Positions 16,748 to 25,059 of a stretch of 49,992 bases of DNA are shown piece after piece. The notes below the pieces were generated by a model, which was given only the letters and a program-made list of their open reading frames with translations, was not told where the DNA came from and did no database searches. The stretch's first letter is position 1. Every line of letters starts with the position of its first letter. The translations under genes were made by a program, and so were the position numbers. This stretch comes from Desulfovirgula sp. Lineage in GTDB: Bacteria; Bacillota; Desulfotomaculia; Desulfotomaculales; Nap2-2B. The stretch is taken from assembly GCA_020725585.1 (NCBI GenBank), contig DYES01000054.1, forward strand, positions 1-49,992, read 5' to 3'.

Positions 16748-17488
16748 CTATCCATGCGCCACCAGGCGCACGGGCGCGCCGTACAGCAGCGACAACCCCT
16801 CGGCCCGGAACAACTCCTCCGGCCGGCCGTAATACAACAAAGTATGGTTAACGCAGGCCACTTTATTTACCCAGCGGCTTACGGCTCCGGTATCATGGGA
16901 AACAACTAAAATGGTCATCTTTTTTTCCCGGTTGAGGCGGGCCAGAAGCCGGTAAAAACCTTCCAGGGTACGGCTGTCCAGGCCGGCTACCGGCTCGTCC
17001 AGGATTAAAAGCCTGGGCTGGCTGACCAGGGCCCGCGCGATGAAAACTCGCTGCTGCTGTCCGCCGGACAGGTTGTTGAGCAAACTCTTTTTGTAGCCAA
17101 GTATTTCCATTGCGGACAAGGCTTCTTCCACAGCCTGCCGGTCTTCCTTTCCGGGGCGGCGCCCCAGGCCGAGCCGGCCAAAACGCCCGGCCAGGACCAC
17201 CTCTTCCACCGTCACCGGAAAGCGTTTATCAAAGGCAACGGCTTTTTGGGGAATGTACCCGATCCAGGACCAGTTTTTAAACTTTTCTACCGGGGAGCCA
17301 AAAAGCTTGACCTGCCCACGAAGCGGCTTGAGAAGGCCAAGAATCAGCTTGACCAGAGTAGTTTTACCCGCCCCGTTGGGGCCAAGCAAAGCCAAAAAAT
17401 CGCCCTTTTCCACGGCCATGCTGATTTCCGCCAAGACCTGATTCTGTTCGTAGCCAAACGAAACTTCCCGGACTTCCACTACGTTCAT
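16748..17488 (-). CDS. znuC: Zinc ABC transporter ATP-binding protein, ZnuC-like
   Basis: All ABC ATPase motifs are present: Walker A GPNGAGKTTLVK, Q-loop IPQKAVAFD, signature LSGGQQQRVFIARAL, Walker B LLILDEPVAGLD and the switch His in VVSHDTG. At 246 residues the size is normal. It is cytoplasmic and drives ZnuB. It begins 4 bp after znuA ends. Confidence 0.94.
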   Translation of the reverse strand: MNVVEVREVSFGYEQNQVLAEISMAVEKGDFLALLGPNGAGKTTLVKLILGLLKPLRGQVKLFGSPVEKFKNWSWIGYIPQKAVAFDKRFPVTVEEVVLAGRFGRLGLGRRPGKEDRQAVEEALSAMEILGYKKSLLNNLSGGQQQRVFIARALVSQPRLLILDEPVAGLDSRTLEGFYRLLARLNREKKMTILVVSHDTGAVSRWVNKVACVNHTLLYYGRPEELFRAEGLSLLYGAPVRLVAHG

Positions 17489-17492
17489 AACT

Positions 17493-18464
17493 TCATTTTC
17501 CCCCCAGAGCCGTTTTCAGGTTCTCCAGATTTTCCCTCATAATGGACAAATAATTGTCGCCACGGGCCTGCTGTTCCGGCGTTAAATTTCCAATCGGATG
17601 GAGCACCAGCGTGCGGGCGCCCACCTCGCGGGCGATGGCTTCCGCCAGCCGGGGGCTGACCTGGGACTCAAAAAAGACGTACCGGACGTTGTGCTGCCGG
17701 CAAATGGTGATCACTTTTTTCACCCGCTCGGGAGTGGGTTCGCTTTGCGGAGACAGCCCCATCACGCCGATTTGCTCCAACCCGTAACGCCTGGCCAGGT
17801 AACCGAACGCTTCGTGGGAGACAACAATCTTCTGGACGGCCAGACCGCTTAAGCCCTTCCTGTACTCTTCATCCAACTGGCTCAGCTCTTGGCGGTATTG
17901 CTGGGCCCGCTCCGCATAATAATCCCTGCCGGCCGGGTCGATTTCCGCCAAGGAGCCGGCAATTTTTTGAACTATTTCGGCGGCCAGAACAGGATCGAGC
18001 CAGACGTGCGGGTCAACCGCCTCGGGCGGGTGCGAGTGGTGGGCGCGTCCTTCGCCCGGCAGCAAATTAAGCCCGGCGCTGGCCTCCACCACCAGGATAC
18101 CTTTCTTGATCAGGTCGTCGCGCAGTTTTTCCACCCAGGGCTCCAGCCCCGCCCCGTTGAAAATAAAAGCCTGCGCGTTCAAGATACACGCCACGTCCCG
18201 CGGGCTGGGCTCCCAGGAATGGGGCTCCGCCCCCGCCGGTAAAAGCTGCTCTACAGTCACCCTTTCTCCGCCCACCTGCCGGACAAAATCAGCAAGCGGA
18301 AAAATGGTGGCGGCTACCTTTACTTTTTGCGCGGGAGGCGGCTGCGGACCAGGGGAGCAAGCCGCCAAACCAAGGGCAACCAGGCCAGGCACGAACACGA
18401 ACAAAAGCAAAATCGCAACGGGAAGTTTTTTTCTCACGAAAGAAAACCCCCTCTTGTTTAACAT
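17493..18464 (-). CDS. znuA: Zinc-binding lipoprotein, ZnuA-like
   Basis: The N-terminal membrane segment ends in a lipobox (LGLAAC), so it is a surface lipoprotein. The cluster A-I fold follows: VAATIFPLADFVRQVGG, LLPAGAEPHSWEPSPRD, a short His-rich loop (AHHSHPPEAVDPHVW) and VSHEAFGYLARRYG. The His residues bind the metal. A GTG at 18437 with AGAGGGGG upstream is an alternative start; the ATG at 18464 overlaps AAAGG. It lies 17 bp after zur. Confidence 0.94.
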   Translation of the reverse strand: MLNKRGFSFVRKKLPVAILLLFVFVPGLVALGLAACSPGPQPPPAQKVKVAATIFPLADFVRQVGGERVTVEQLLPAGAEPHSWEPSPRDVACILNAQAFIFNGAGLEPWVEKLRDDLIKKGILVVEASAGLNLLPGEGRAHHSHPPEAVDPHVWLDPVLAAEIVQKIAGSLAEIDPAGRDYYAERAQQYRQELSQLDEEYRKGLSGLAVQKIVVSHEAFGYLARRYGLEQIGVMGLSPQSEPTPERVKKVITICRQHNVRYVFFESQVSPRLAEAIAREVGARTLVLHPIGNLTPEQQARGDNYLSIMRENLENLKTALGGK

Positions 18465-18481
18465 TCAGGCCTTTACATTTT

Positions 18482-18919
18482 TTAGCCCAGACTCTCCAAC
18501 CCCTGGCATTTTCGGCAGTAACCGTAAATCTCAAAGGAATGGCTGGTGATGGCAAACTCCGGGTGCTCCTTTTTAATTCTGGTCAGGCAATCGGTGGGGC
18601 AGCAGGACAGTTTTTGGGATTTGCCGCATTTTAAGCAAACGAGGTGGTGGTGGTGTTTATCTTCGTGGTTGAATTCAAACCGGCGGTGGCCGCCCTGAAA
18701 GTTCAACTCGACGACCAGCCCCAGCCTTTTCAGCAGATAAAGAGTGCGGTAGACGGTGTCAAAGCTGACGGCCGGATAGCGCTCCTGCACCTTTTTTAAA
18801 ATTTCCTCCGCGCTGTAATACCTTTCCTCTCCCAGGAGGACTTTCAATATTTCCTGCCGCTGAGGAGTGATTTTCACACCCAGCGTCTTCAGCCGCAAAA
18901 GAGTATCATTTAAAGTCAT
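18482..18919 (-). CDS. zur: Zinc-uptake regulator (Fur family, Zur)
   Basis: The 145-residue Fur-family protein has an N-terminal winged helix (KITPQRQEILKVLL, SFDTVYRTLYLLKRLG) and a metal-sensing C-terminal domain (HRRFEFNHEDKHHHHLVCLKCGK, and a CRKC tail), including the structural-Zn cysteines. The operon with znuACB and the Zur-box-like palindrome in its own promoter argue for Zur over Fur or PerR. ATG 18919 follows AGGAGG by 8 bp. Confidence 0.93.
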   Translation of the reverse strand: MTLNDTLLRLKTLGVKITPQRQEILKVLLGEERYYSAEEILKKVQERYPAVSFDTVYRTLYLLKRLGLVVELNFQGGHRRFEFNHEDKHHHHLVCLKCGKSQKLSCCPTDCLTRIKKEHPEFAITSHSFEIYGYCRKCQGLESLG

Positions 18920-18931
18920 GAGTATGCCTCC

Positions 18932-18954
18932 TAGATCGTAATTATTCCGATCTA
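18932..18954 (-). promoter_or_regulatory. Zur box
   Basis: The palindrome TAGATCG-N9-CGATCTA contains TCGGAATAATTACGA, one base from the Bacillus Zur box TCGTAATNATTACGA. It lies between the -10 region and the zur ribosome-binding site, so Zn-loaded Zur would shut off zur-znuACB. Confidence 0.85.
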
Positions 18955-18964
18955 ATTTTTTTTT

Positions 18965-18993
18965 ATTATTTAATAAAAAAGCCGGTTTGTCAA
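18965..18993 (-). promoter_or_regulatory. Promoter of zur-znuACB
   Basis: TTGACA (18993-18988), a 17-bp spacer and AATAAT (18970-18965) on the minus strand, just upstream of the Zur box. Confidence 0.7.
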
Positions 18994-19013
18994 CCGGTTC
19001 TTTCCGAAACTTG

Positions 19014-19123
19014 GTTAATACCTTACTTTCCGCAAACCCCACCTGGCGTTCGTGAGAGCGCGCTTAAAAGATACTCCGTTTGGACGAACGCCGGGTTCCG
19101 CTGTCTAAAGCAAAGGTTATAAC
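19014..19123 (-). repeat. Dispersed palindromic repeat, copy C (complete, reverse orientation)
   Basis: Arms ACCTGGCGTTCGT (19041-19053) and ACGAACGCCGGGT (19083-19095) are near-perfect inverted repeats. On the minus strand it starts TATAACCTTTGCTTTAGA as copy A does and ends with GGTTTGCGGAAAGTAAGGTA as copy B does. It sits between prmC and zur. Confidence 0.65.
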
Positions 19124-19152
19124 TATATATTCCGACAACATGGGCAGCTTGT

Positions 19153-20040
19153 TCATGCGTGCCGCTTTCTCCTCGCCAGCACAACCCTTTGTTTTCCGCC
19201 CAGGTCATGAATAATCTGATACTCCCAGTCCTCCTCCGCAAGCAGGCGCCCCATCTCTTCCCCCTGCCCCGCACCTATTTCCATCAACAGCCAGCCGGGG
19301 TCGGCCAATAACCGGCGCGCCTGAGGAATCAGCCGCCGGTAGTGAAAAAGGCCGTCCGGGCCGCCGTCCAGTGCGGACAAAGGCTCGTAACATCTGACGT
19401 CGGGCATGAGCGAAGACAGCTCAGCAGTGGGGATATAAGGGAGATTGGCCGCGATCAGATGAATTTTTCCGGCGAGACCTGCCTCTAATAACGGCGAAAG
19501 CAGGTCTCCCGCCAGAAAAAAGACCCGGTCTTCCACCTGGTACCTTTGGGCGTTCCTTTTGGCCACTTTCAAGGCAGCCGGGGAACAATCAAGGGCGTAA
19601 ATCCTTGCCGCCGGCAAAGACCTGGCCAGGCTGACGGCGATGGCCCCGCTCCCCGTGCCGACGTCGGCAATTAAAAAGCCGGGCGCCGCCCCCGGAAGCT
19701 CACGCAGGGCGGCAGCACGGGAAGAAATCTCCCCGGCCAGGGCAAGCGCCTTTTCCACCAGCAGCTCCGTCTCCGGGCGGGGGATCAGGACCGCCGGGGT
19801 AACCGTAAATTCCAGCCCCATAAACTCTTTCTTCCCCGTCAGGTAAGCAACGGGTTCTTTTCTTGCCCTTCTTTCCACCAGCTGCCGAAAAAGCCTCGCC
19901 TCTTCCGGACTCAACGGCCGCTCGCTCTCCCGGTACAGCCCCGCCCGATCCAGCCCGGCAACGTGCGCCAAAAGCACTTCCGCGTCTAAAAAGGGATTTT
20001 CCACGCCGCATCGCTGCAAAAACTCCCTGGCCCAGGCCAA
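19153..20040 (-). CDS. prmC: Peptide chain release factor N5-glutamine methyltransferase
   Basis: The N-terminal helical domain (NPFLDAEVLLAHV) is followed by RARKEPVAYLTGKKEFMGLEF and a SAM-dependent methyltransferase domain (IADVGTGSGAIAVSLA, VLIPRPETELLV). The catalytic motif reads NLPY (in AANLPYIPT) instead of the commoner NPPY, a tolerated variant. It methylates the GGQ glutamine of release factors, fitting its place right after prfA. The first standard start is TTG 20040, but conserved-looking residues continue upstream to just past the prfA stop (20063), so a non-AUG start such as ATT at 20056 is possible. Confidence 0.94.
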   Translation of the reverse strand: MAWAREFLQRCGVENPFLDAEVLLAHVAGLDRAGLYRESERPLSPEEARLFRQLVERRARKEPVAYLTGKKEFMGLEFTVTPAVLIPRPETELLVEKALALAGEISSRAAALRELPGAAPGFLIADVGTGSGAIAVSLARSLPAARIYALDCSPAALKVAKRNAQRYQVEDRVFFLAGDLLSPLLEAGLAGKIHLIAANLPYIPTAELSSLMPDVRCYEPLSALDGGPDGLFHYRRLIPQARRLLADPGWLLMEIGAGQGEEMGRLLAEEDWEYQIIHDLGGKQRVVLARRKRHA

Positions 20041-20062
20041 AGCACAGCGAACGTCCCAAATT

Positions 20063-21130
20063 TCAGATCACCTGCTTTAACCTTTCCGCCTGGTCGGTGG
20101 TCAGCAGGGCTTCGATGAGGTCGTCAAGCTCGCCCATCAAAACCTCGCCCAGGCGGTGGGTGGTGTAGCCGATGCGGTGATCGGTAACCCTGTTTTGCGG
20201 GAAGTTGTACGTCCTGATCCGCTCGCTGCGGTCTCCCGTGCCCACCTGCGATTTGCGCAGGCTGTCCACCTTTTGCCGCTGCTCTTCTTCCATCCGGTCC
20301 AAAAGCCTGGCCCGCAGCACCCGCAGGGCCTTTTCCTTGTTTTTATGCTGGCTCTTTTCATCCTGACAGGTGACCACAATCCCCGTCGGAATGTGCGTGA
20401 TCCGCACGGCCGACTGCGTGGTGTTCACCGACTGCCCGCCGGGGCCGGTGGAACAGAAAACGTCAATCCGCAGGTCTTCCGGCTTGATTTCCACCTCCAC
20501 CTCATCGGCTTCGGGCAGCACGGCAACCGTGGCCGCCGAGGTGTGGATGCGCCCCCCGGACTCGGTGGCGGGGACGCGCTGCACGCGGTGCACGCCGCTT
20601 TCAAATTTTAACCGGCTGTAGGCGCCTTTTCCTTCCACGACAAAAATTATTTCTTTAAACCCCCCCAGATCGGTGGGGTTGGCATCCATTATCTCGCACT
20701 TCCAGCCCTTCTGCTCGGCGTACTTAAGATACATGCGGAAAAGATCGGCGGCAAACAGTGCCGCCTCTTCCCCCCCGGTACCCGCCCGGATTTCCACGAT
20801 CACATTTTTCTCGTCGTTGGGGTCGCGGGGCAAAAGCAGCACCTTCAATTTCATTTCCAGCGCTTCCAGCCTGGCCCTGGACTCTTTGAGCTCGCTTTCC
20901 ACCAGTTCCCGAAAGTCAGGCTCCAGCTTTTCGGAAAGCAGTTCCCTGGCCTCCCCGATCTCCCGCGCCACCTTTTTATATTCGCGATAAGTCGTCACGA
21001 TCTCTTCTATTTCGGCGTGCGCTTTCACATACTGCTGCCAGCGCGCGCGGTCGGTAATCACCTGCGGGTCGCCGATCAGCTTATTTAACTCCTCATAACG
21101 TTCTTCCAAACTATTCAGCTTATCGAACAC
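20063..21130 (-). CDS. prfA: Peptide chain release factor 1
   Basis: The stop-codon recognition motif is the RF1-type PAT ([14 protein letters not shown]), and the GGQ loop ([12 protein letters not shown]) that triggers peptidyl-tRNA hydrolysis is intact. Length 355 is normal. RF1 reads UAA and UAG, so it does not compete with the UGA-Sec decoding in prxU. GTG 21130 overlaps the end of the DUF1385 gene by 16 bp, indicating translational coupling. Confidence 0.97.
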   Translation of the reverse strand: MFDKLNSLEERYEELNKLIGDPQVITDRARWQQYVKAHAEIEEIVTTYREYKKVAREIGEARELLSEKLEPDFRELVESELKESRARLEALEMKLKVLLLPRDPNDEKNVIVEIRAGTGGEEAALFAADLFRMYLKYAEQKGWKCEIMDANPTDLGGFKEIIFVVEGKGAYSRLKFESGVHRVQRVPATESGGRIHTSAATVAVLPEADEVEVEIKPEDLRIDVFCSTGPGGQSVNTTQSAVRITHIPTGIVVTCQDEKSQHKNKEKALRVLRARLLDRMEEEQRQKVDSLRKSQVGTGDRSERIRTYNFPQNRVTDHRIGYTTHRLGEVLMGELDDLIEALLTTDQAERLKQVI

Positions 21131-21999
21131 TTTAACTCACCTTCTTTAGGCAAAATGGCCGTTAAGGCGCGGATGGCCACTTCCACCTGGCCGTCGTCGG
21201 GCTGCCCGGTGGTCAGTCCCTGCAGCCAGCGCCCAGGAACAATGAGAAGGCGGCTCAACGCAAAATCCGGGTATTTTGCCGAAAGTTTCAATATCTCGTA
21301 AGACACCCCGGCCAAAACGGGCAGGAGCAAAATCCGGGAAGCGAGCCGCCACCAGAGCGGTCCCGCCGGGAGCAAAGAGAACAGAAAAATGCTTAAAACC
21401 AGCACAATTAAGATAAAACTGGTGCCGCAGCGGGGGTGAAAGGTGGGATATTTCTGGACATTTTCCACCGTGAGCGCTTCTTTTGCCTCGTAGGCGTTAA
21501 TCACCTTGTGCTCCGCGCCGTGGTACTGAAAAACCCTTTTTATGTCGCGCAGGCGGCCGATGGCCAGAACATAACCCAAAAACACGGCCAGGCGCAAAAC
21601 CCCTTCTACTACGTTTTGGGCCAGGCTGCCCTTGACGCCGGCAGCCGCGTAATGTGTAATTCCCGCCGGCAAAACCACGAAAAGAAAGACGGCCAGGGCA
21701 AGCGCAACCAAAAGGGTGAGGCCCATTTCCCAGCCTTTAATTTCCTCTTCTTCGCCCGCCGCCTGCTCGGCGGAATAACTCAAAGCCTTGACGCCGATGA
21801 CGAGAGATTCCACGAGCACAACCACGCCGCGCAAAAAAGGCCACTTTAAGAAGGGCAGCCTGTCCGTCACCGAACTTACCGGGTTTAAGTCCAGAACAAT
21901 CGTCTGGTCGGGACGGCGCACCGCCACCGCCCAGGCCTTGTGCCCCCTCATCATTACCCCCTCAATAACGGCCTGTCCTCCGTAGGTGACATTGCTCAT
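21115..21999 (-). CDS. DUF1385 membrane protein
   Basis: The opening [14 protein letters not shown], the middle [16 protein letters not shown] and the [12 protein letters not shown] motif define the DUF1385 family, always near prfA/rpmE in Firmicutes. Hydrophobic segments lie at about residues 50-75, 100-125, 145-160 and 205-250. The His/Glu/Arg motifs between them look catalytic or metal-binding, but the function is unknown. ATG 21999 is chosen because GGAGGAAAGG lies upstream. Confidence 0.88.
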   Translation of the reverse strand: MSNVTYGGQAVIEGVMMRGHKAWAVAVRRPDQTIVLDLNPVSSVTDRLPFLKWPFLRGVVVLVESLVIGVKALSYSAEQAAGEEEEIKGWEMGLTLLVALALAVFLFVVLPAGITHYAAAGVKGSLAQNVVEGVLRLAVFLGYVLAIGRLRDIKRVFQYHGAEHKVINAYEAKEALTVENVQKYPTFHPRCGTSFILIVLVLSIFLFSLLPAGPLWWRLASRILLLPVLAGVSYEILKLSAKYPDFALSRLLIVPGRWLQGLTTGQPDDGQVEVAIRALTAILPKEGELKCSIS

Positions 22000-22015
22000 T
22001 TCCCTTTCCTCCAAA

Positions 22016-22053
22016 TAGGCAAATAGCAGAGCCCCCGCCCTGCTATTTGCCTA
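22016..22053 (-). other. Perfect 14-bp stem-loop between rpmE and the DUF1385 gene
   Basis: TAGGCAAATAGCAG and its exact reverse complement flank a 10-nt loop. One arm includes the rpmE stop codon and the other ends just before the DUF1385 ribosome-binding site. No U-tract follows, so it may be an RNA-processing or attenuating structure and not a terminator. Confidence 0.7.
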
Positions 22054-22251
22054 CTTTAAGCCGTATTTTCTGCGGAAGCGCTCCGCCCGTCCACGTGTTT
22101 CTACCGTTCGCTGCGAGCCGGTAAAGAACGGGTGACACTTCGAACATATTTCCACCCGCAGTTCTTTTTTGGTAGAACCCGTTTCAAAAGTCTCCCCGCA
22201 AACACAGACTACCCTTGCCTTTTGGTACGGGGGATGAATACCTTTTTTCAA
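22051..22251 (-). CDS. rpmE: 50S ribosomal protein L31 (zinc-binding C+ form)
   Basis: [19 protein letters not shown], then [23 protein letters not shown]: this is L31 with the zinc-ligand cysteines retained, and [12 protein letters not shown] closes it. TTG 22251 gives the standard MK-GIHP start and has AGAGG upstream; a GTG at 22260 is the alternative. The zinc-binding form is the type usually replaced under zinc starvation, but no L31 paralogue is in the window. Confidence 0.95.
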   Translation of the reverse strand: MKKGIHPPYQKARVVCVCGETFETGSTKKELRVEICSKCHPFFTGSQRTVETRGRAERFRRKYGLK

Positions 22252-22396
22252 AACAACCACCTCTTTCTTTCAAACCTTTAAAATTATAGCATATGAAGGT
22301 TGAGGCGCGCAAGGAATTTTCTCGCCCGCCCGCCGGGCATTCCTGTGCGCAGCAAGACCGTAAAAACCCTGCCGCGCAAGGCTGAGATCAAATCAT

Positions 22397-23707
22397 TCAC
22401 TCCGGACCCGCCACGGCGACGCGGTTTCGGCCGGCAGCTTTCGCCCGGTACATGGCCTTGTCCGCCAGGCGGAGCAAATCCTCCACGTTATCGGCGTGCG
22501 CGGGGAAACCGGCCACCCCCAAACTGATGGTCAGCTTCCCGCCGGGCTGCGTTTCTTCCCGCGGGAAGGGCTGCTCTTCCACCAGGCGGCGCAACTTTTC
22601 CGCCACCGCCGCGGCCCCTTTCAAATCCGTGTGGGGGAGGATAACCACAAATTCTTCTCCGCCGTAGCGGGCCACCTTGTCGTGCGCCCTGATATTTCCG
22701 GCCAAAAGAGCAGCCAGCTGGCGCAGGATTTCATCCCCGGCCGGGTGGCCGTGAGTATCGTTATACTTTTTAAAATAATCCACGTCCAACAAAATCAAAG
22801 CTAAAGGCGTTTTGTAGCGCCTGGCGCGCTGCATTTCCAGGTGCAGGTCCATCATCAATTGCCGACGGTTGTCTAAACCGGTGAGCGGGTCCTTGCTGGC
22901 CTGGACGGTCAGCGTTTCCAGCAATTTTTTATGCCTGAGGACGGACTTGATCCTGACGACCAGTTCTTCCGGATTCACGGGTTTGACCAGGAAGTCGTGA
23001 GCGCCGCCCTCCAGGGCTTTTATTTTTTCCTCCACGCTCTGGCTGGAAGTAATGAAAACAACCGGTATCTCGGCGGTGGAAGGATGGGCTTTCAGCCGGC
23101 GGCAGACCTCCAGGCCGTCTAACCTGGGAAGCATAAGGTCCAGCAAGATAACGTCGGGGAGGGTGCGGTCGACAACTTCCAGGGCTTCTTCGCCATCAGC
23201 GGCGGTATACACTTCAAAGCCGGCCCGGGCGAGCAGCCTGGTCAGAATGCTGCGCTGCACGGCACTGTCTTCCGCCAGCAAAATTTTCGGCCGGCCTTCG
23301 AAAAAAGACTTTTTCGTCTTTAATTGCCGCTCCATTTCGATGATAATTTGCAAATCGGCAAGCCGCGCCTTCATTTCCAAAGGGTCCAGCGGTTTATAGA
23401 GAATTTCGTCAACCTGGCCGGGCGCTTCTGATTTTAGCCGGGTTTCCCTGGTGGTGATTAAAATAACTGGAAACCTAACCGGCTTTTCAGCAGTTAAGTA
23501 TTGCCATATTTGCTCTACATTTTTCATTTGCGCGTCCAGCATGATGACTCCGGGAATATTTCTTTCCACCACCTGGAGGCAATTGCGAATTTTCTTTACG
23601 ATTAGCAAACAAAATTGCTCGTAATCCAGATGAACAGCCACAGTAGTGATTGTTCCGGGATCGTCGCTGATTAACAACAAAAGAGTGCACGTTTCTTCCC
23701 GTTCCAT
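22397..23707 (-). CDS. REC-REC-GGDEF diguanylate cyclase response regulator (PleD-like)
   Basis: Two receiver domains are followed by a GGDEF domain. The first REC (residues 8-125) is divergent but keeps Asp58 and Lys105; the second (140-255) is canonical with Asp190 in VILLDLMLPR and Lys242. The GGDEF domain starts at DPLTGLDNRR (273) and has an intact GGEEF active site. RAHD, five residues before it, is the inhibitory I-site. It should make c-di-GMP after phosphorylation, with feedback inhibition. No histidine kinase is adjacent. The HD-GYP protein at 5.1 kb would oppose it. Confidence 0.92.
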   Translation of the reverse strand: MEREETCTLLLLISDDPGTITTVAVHLDYEQFCLLIVKKIRNCLQVVERNIPGVIMLDAQMKNVEQIWQYLTAEKPVRFPVILITTRETRLKSEAPGQVDEILYKPLDPLEMKARLADLQIIIEMERQLKTKKSFFEGRPKILLAEDSAVQRSILTRLLARAGFEVYTAADGEEALEVVDRTLPDVILLDLMLPRLDGLEVCRRLKAHPSTAEIPVVFITSSQSVEEKIKALEGGAHDFLVKPVNPEELVVRIKSVLRHKKLLETLTVQASKDPLTGLDNRRQLMMDLHLEMQRARRYKTPLALILLDVDYFKKYNDTHGHPAGDEILRQLAALLAGNIRAHDKVARYGGEEFVVILPHTDLKGAAAVAEKLRRLVEEQPFPREETQPGGKLTISLGVAGFPAHADNVEDLLRLADKAMYRAKAAGRNRVAVAGPE

Positions 23708-23810
23708 AATTCACCACCTGAGGCAGAAAAATAAACAATAAACGGGCGACTATTGCGGGCTTTTTGAAAACTTAAACGAAAACTAAGCTTGTTAAGAATA
23801 CATCATTAAC

Positions 23811-23843
23811 GTTTAAAACCCCTCGCGCCCAGGGGTTTTAAAC
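23811..23843. terminator. Probable bidirectional terminator hairpin after the M23 peptidase gene
   Basis: A 13-bp perfect stem GTTTAAAACCCCT/AGGGGTTTTAAAC encloses a 7-nt loop. The GC core AACCCCT is followed by TTTT in both directions, as in a bidirectional intrinsic terminator. Confidence 0.6.
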
Positions 23844-23972
23844 AACGTTAAAACCACATTATAATTATGCGCTACCATTATATGCAAGTCAAGAGATTCG
23901 GAAAAGATATCTTTAAGCGCGCTTTATGGGTATTTTTAAGCATTTTTTTGTGCATTTGATGCGCGTACATTC

Positions 23973-24836
23973 TCAGGCGTACATTCTTCTTAAACACAAC
24001 AACGGGTCGTAAGGTACTCCGTTTAAACGCACTTCCAGGTGCAGGTGCGGGCCCGTTGAGCGGCCGGTATCACCAACCCGGGCAATGACCTGCCCCTCTT
24101 TCACCCATTGCCCTTCCGCAACCAAAATGGCTGAAGCGTGGCCGTACAAAGTAGTTAAACCCCCGCCGTGGTCAATGATTACCGTTAAGCCATAAGTGCC
24201 GCGCTCACCGGCAAAAATGACGCGTCCGCTGCGGGCGGCCCGAATCGGCTCCCCCTGCTCCGCGGCGATGTCTAAACCCTCGTGCGGCCGGCCGTCGCGC
24301 AGACCAAAGCCAGAGCTGATCCACCCGACCACCGGCCAGGATAACTCATCCACGGGCAACCCAAGGACGGGGTTCCACACCGGCAGGGCGGACCCTTCGC
24401 GAACGGGGACGAGCAAGGCCTGTCCGGCAAACAAAAGATTCTCATCGGATAAGTTATTTACGCGAATTAGTTCATCAATAGAAACGCCGTATAAGCCCGC
24501 GATGGCACTCAGCGTTTCCCCCGGCAAAACCTTGTGTTTGATGCTCGTGCCGGGAATGATTAACTTCTGGTCCGCCTCAATATAGTTGAGATCAGAAAGC
24601 TTATTGGCAGAAGCCAGGAATTCAATTTTTACCCCGAATTTTTTCGCGATCGCGCTCAGCGTGTCCCCCGGCTGTACAACATAAAACTGCGGCTCTGGGC
24701 CGCCAACCGGAGGCAAATTATAATAAGGAACGTCTTCCCGAACAATCTCGTCCAGGCCGGCGCAGGCGCAAAAACTCATCCCGGCCAAGAGCAAAAGAAG
24801 AGCAAAAATTATTGTGAGCACACATTTTTTACCCAT
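23973..24836 (-). CDS. LysM-LysM-M23 murein endopeptidase, exported
   Basis: The N-terminus (MGKKCVLTIIFALLLLLAGMSF) is a signal peptide or membrane anchor; the following CACAG could be a lipobox-like site. Two LysM domains (YVVQPGDTLSAIAKKFG and HKVLPGETLSAIAGLYG) bind peptidoglycan. The C-terminal M23 peptidase has HEGLDIAA, GHAS and GPHLHLEV, the Zn ligands of LytM-type endopeptidases. It would cut peptide cross-links in cell wall remodelling, division or sporulation. ATG 24836 is preferred over a GTG at 24881 lying in a hairpin. Lies 220 bp downstream of rho. Confidence 0.92.
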   Translation of the reverse strand: MGKKCVLTIIFALLLLLAGMSFCACAGLDEIVREDVPYYNLPPVGGPEPQFYVVQPGDTLSAIAKKFGVKIEFLASANKLSDLNYIEADQKLIIPGTSIKHKVLPGETLSAIAGLYGVSIDELIRVNNLSDENLLFAGQALLVPVREGSALPVWNPVLGLPVDELSWPVVGWISSGFGLRDGRPHEGLDIAAEQGEPIRAARSGRVIFAGERGTYGLTVIIDHGGGLTTLYGHASAILVAEGQWVKEGQVIARVGDTGRSTGPHLHLEVRLNGVPYDPLLCLRRMYA

Positions 24837-24863
24837 TTCCAAATCCCATCCATCGTAAAAGCA

Positions 24864-24905
24864 CTCAACCGTACTGGTCACCGTAAAGATGATTGTACGG
24901 TTGAG
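24864..24905 (-). other. Long stem-loop ahead of the M23 peptidase gene
   Basis: Perfect 11-bp arms CTCAACCGTAC/GTACGGTTGAG are separated by 20 nt. It lies between the G-free repeat after rho and the M23 peptidase start. On the minus strand it is followed by TGCTTTTACG, a weak T-run. It may be an end point for Rho-dependent termination or an operator. Confidence 0.55.
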
Positions 24906-25000
24906 GGGCAGTTTATTATATTTATTGCCAAAGATGGGATTAATTATACATCCGGTTTATTTTAGCCAGTTTGGGCTTGGGTTAAGTTGGGCTTCGGTTC

Positions 25001-25059
25001 AGTTTGGTTTGGTTTGGTTTGTTTTGTTTTGTTTTGGTTTGGTTTGGTTTGGTTTGGTT
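25001..25059 (-). repeat. Pentanucleotide CCAAA/CAAAA repeat directly after the rho stop codon; candidate rut site
   Basis: The transcript strand reads TAACCAAACCAAACC and so on, with five CCAAA-type units, three CAAAA units and more CCAAA units. About 60 nt contain no G at all and 20 C. Unstructured, C-containing, G-free RNA is the preferred loading substrate of Rho. Simple-sequence slippage could also explain its origin. Confidence 0.7.
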
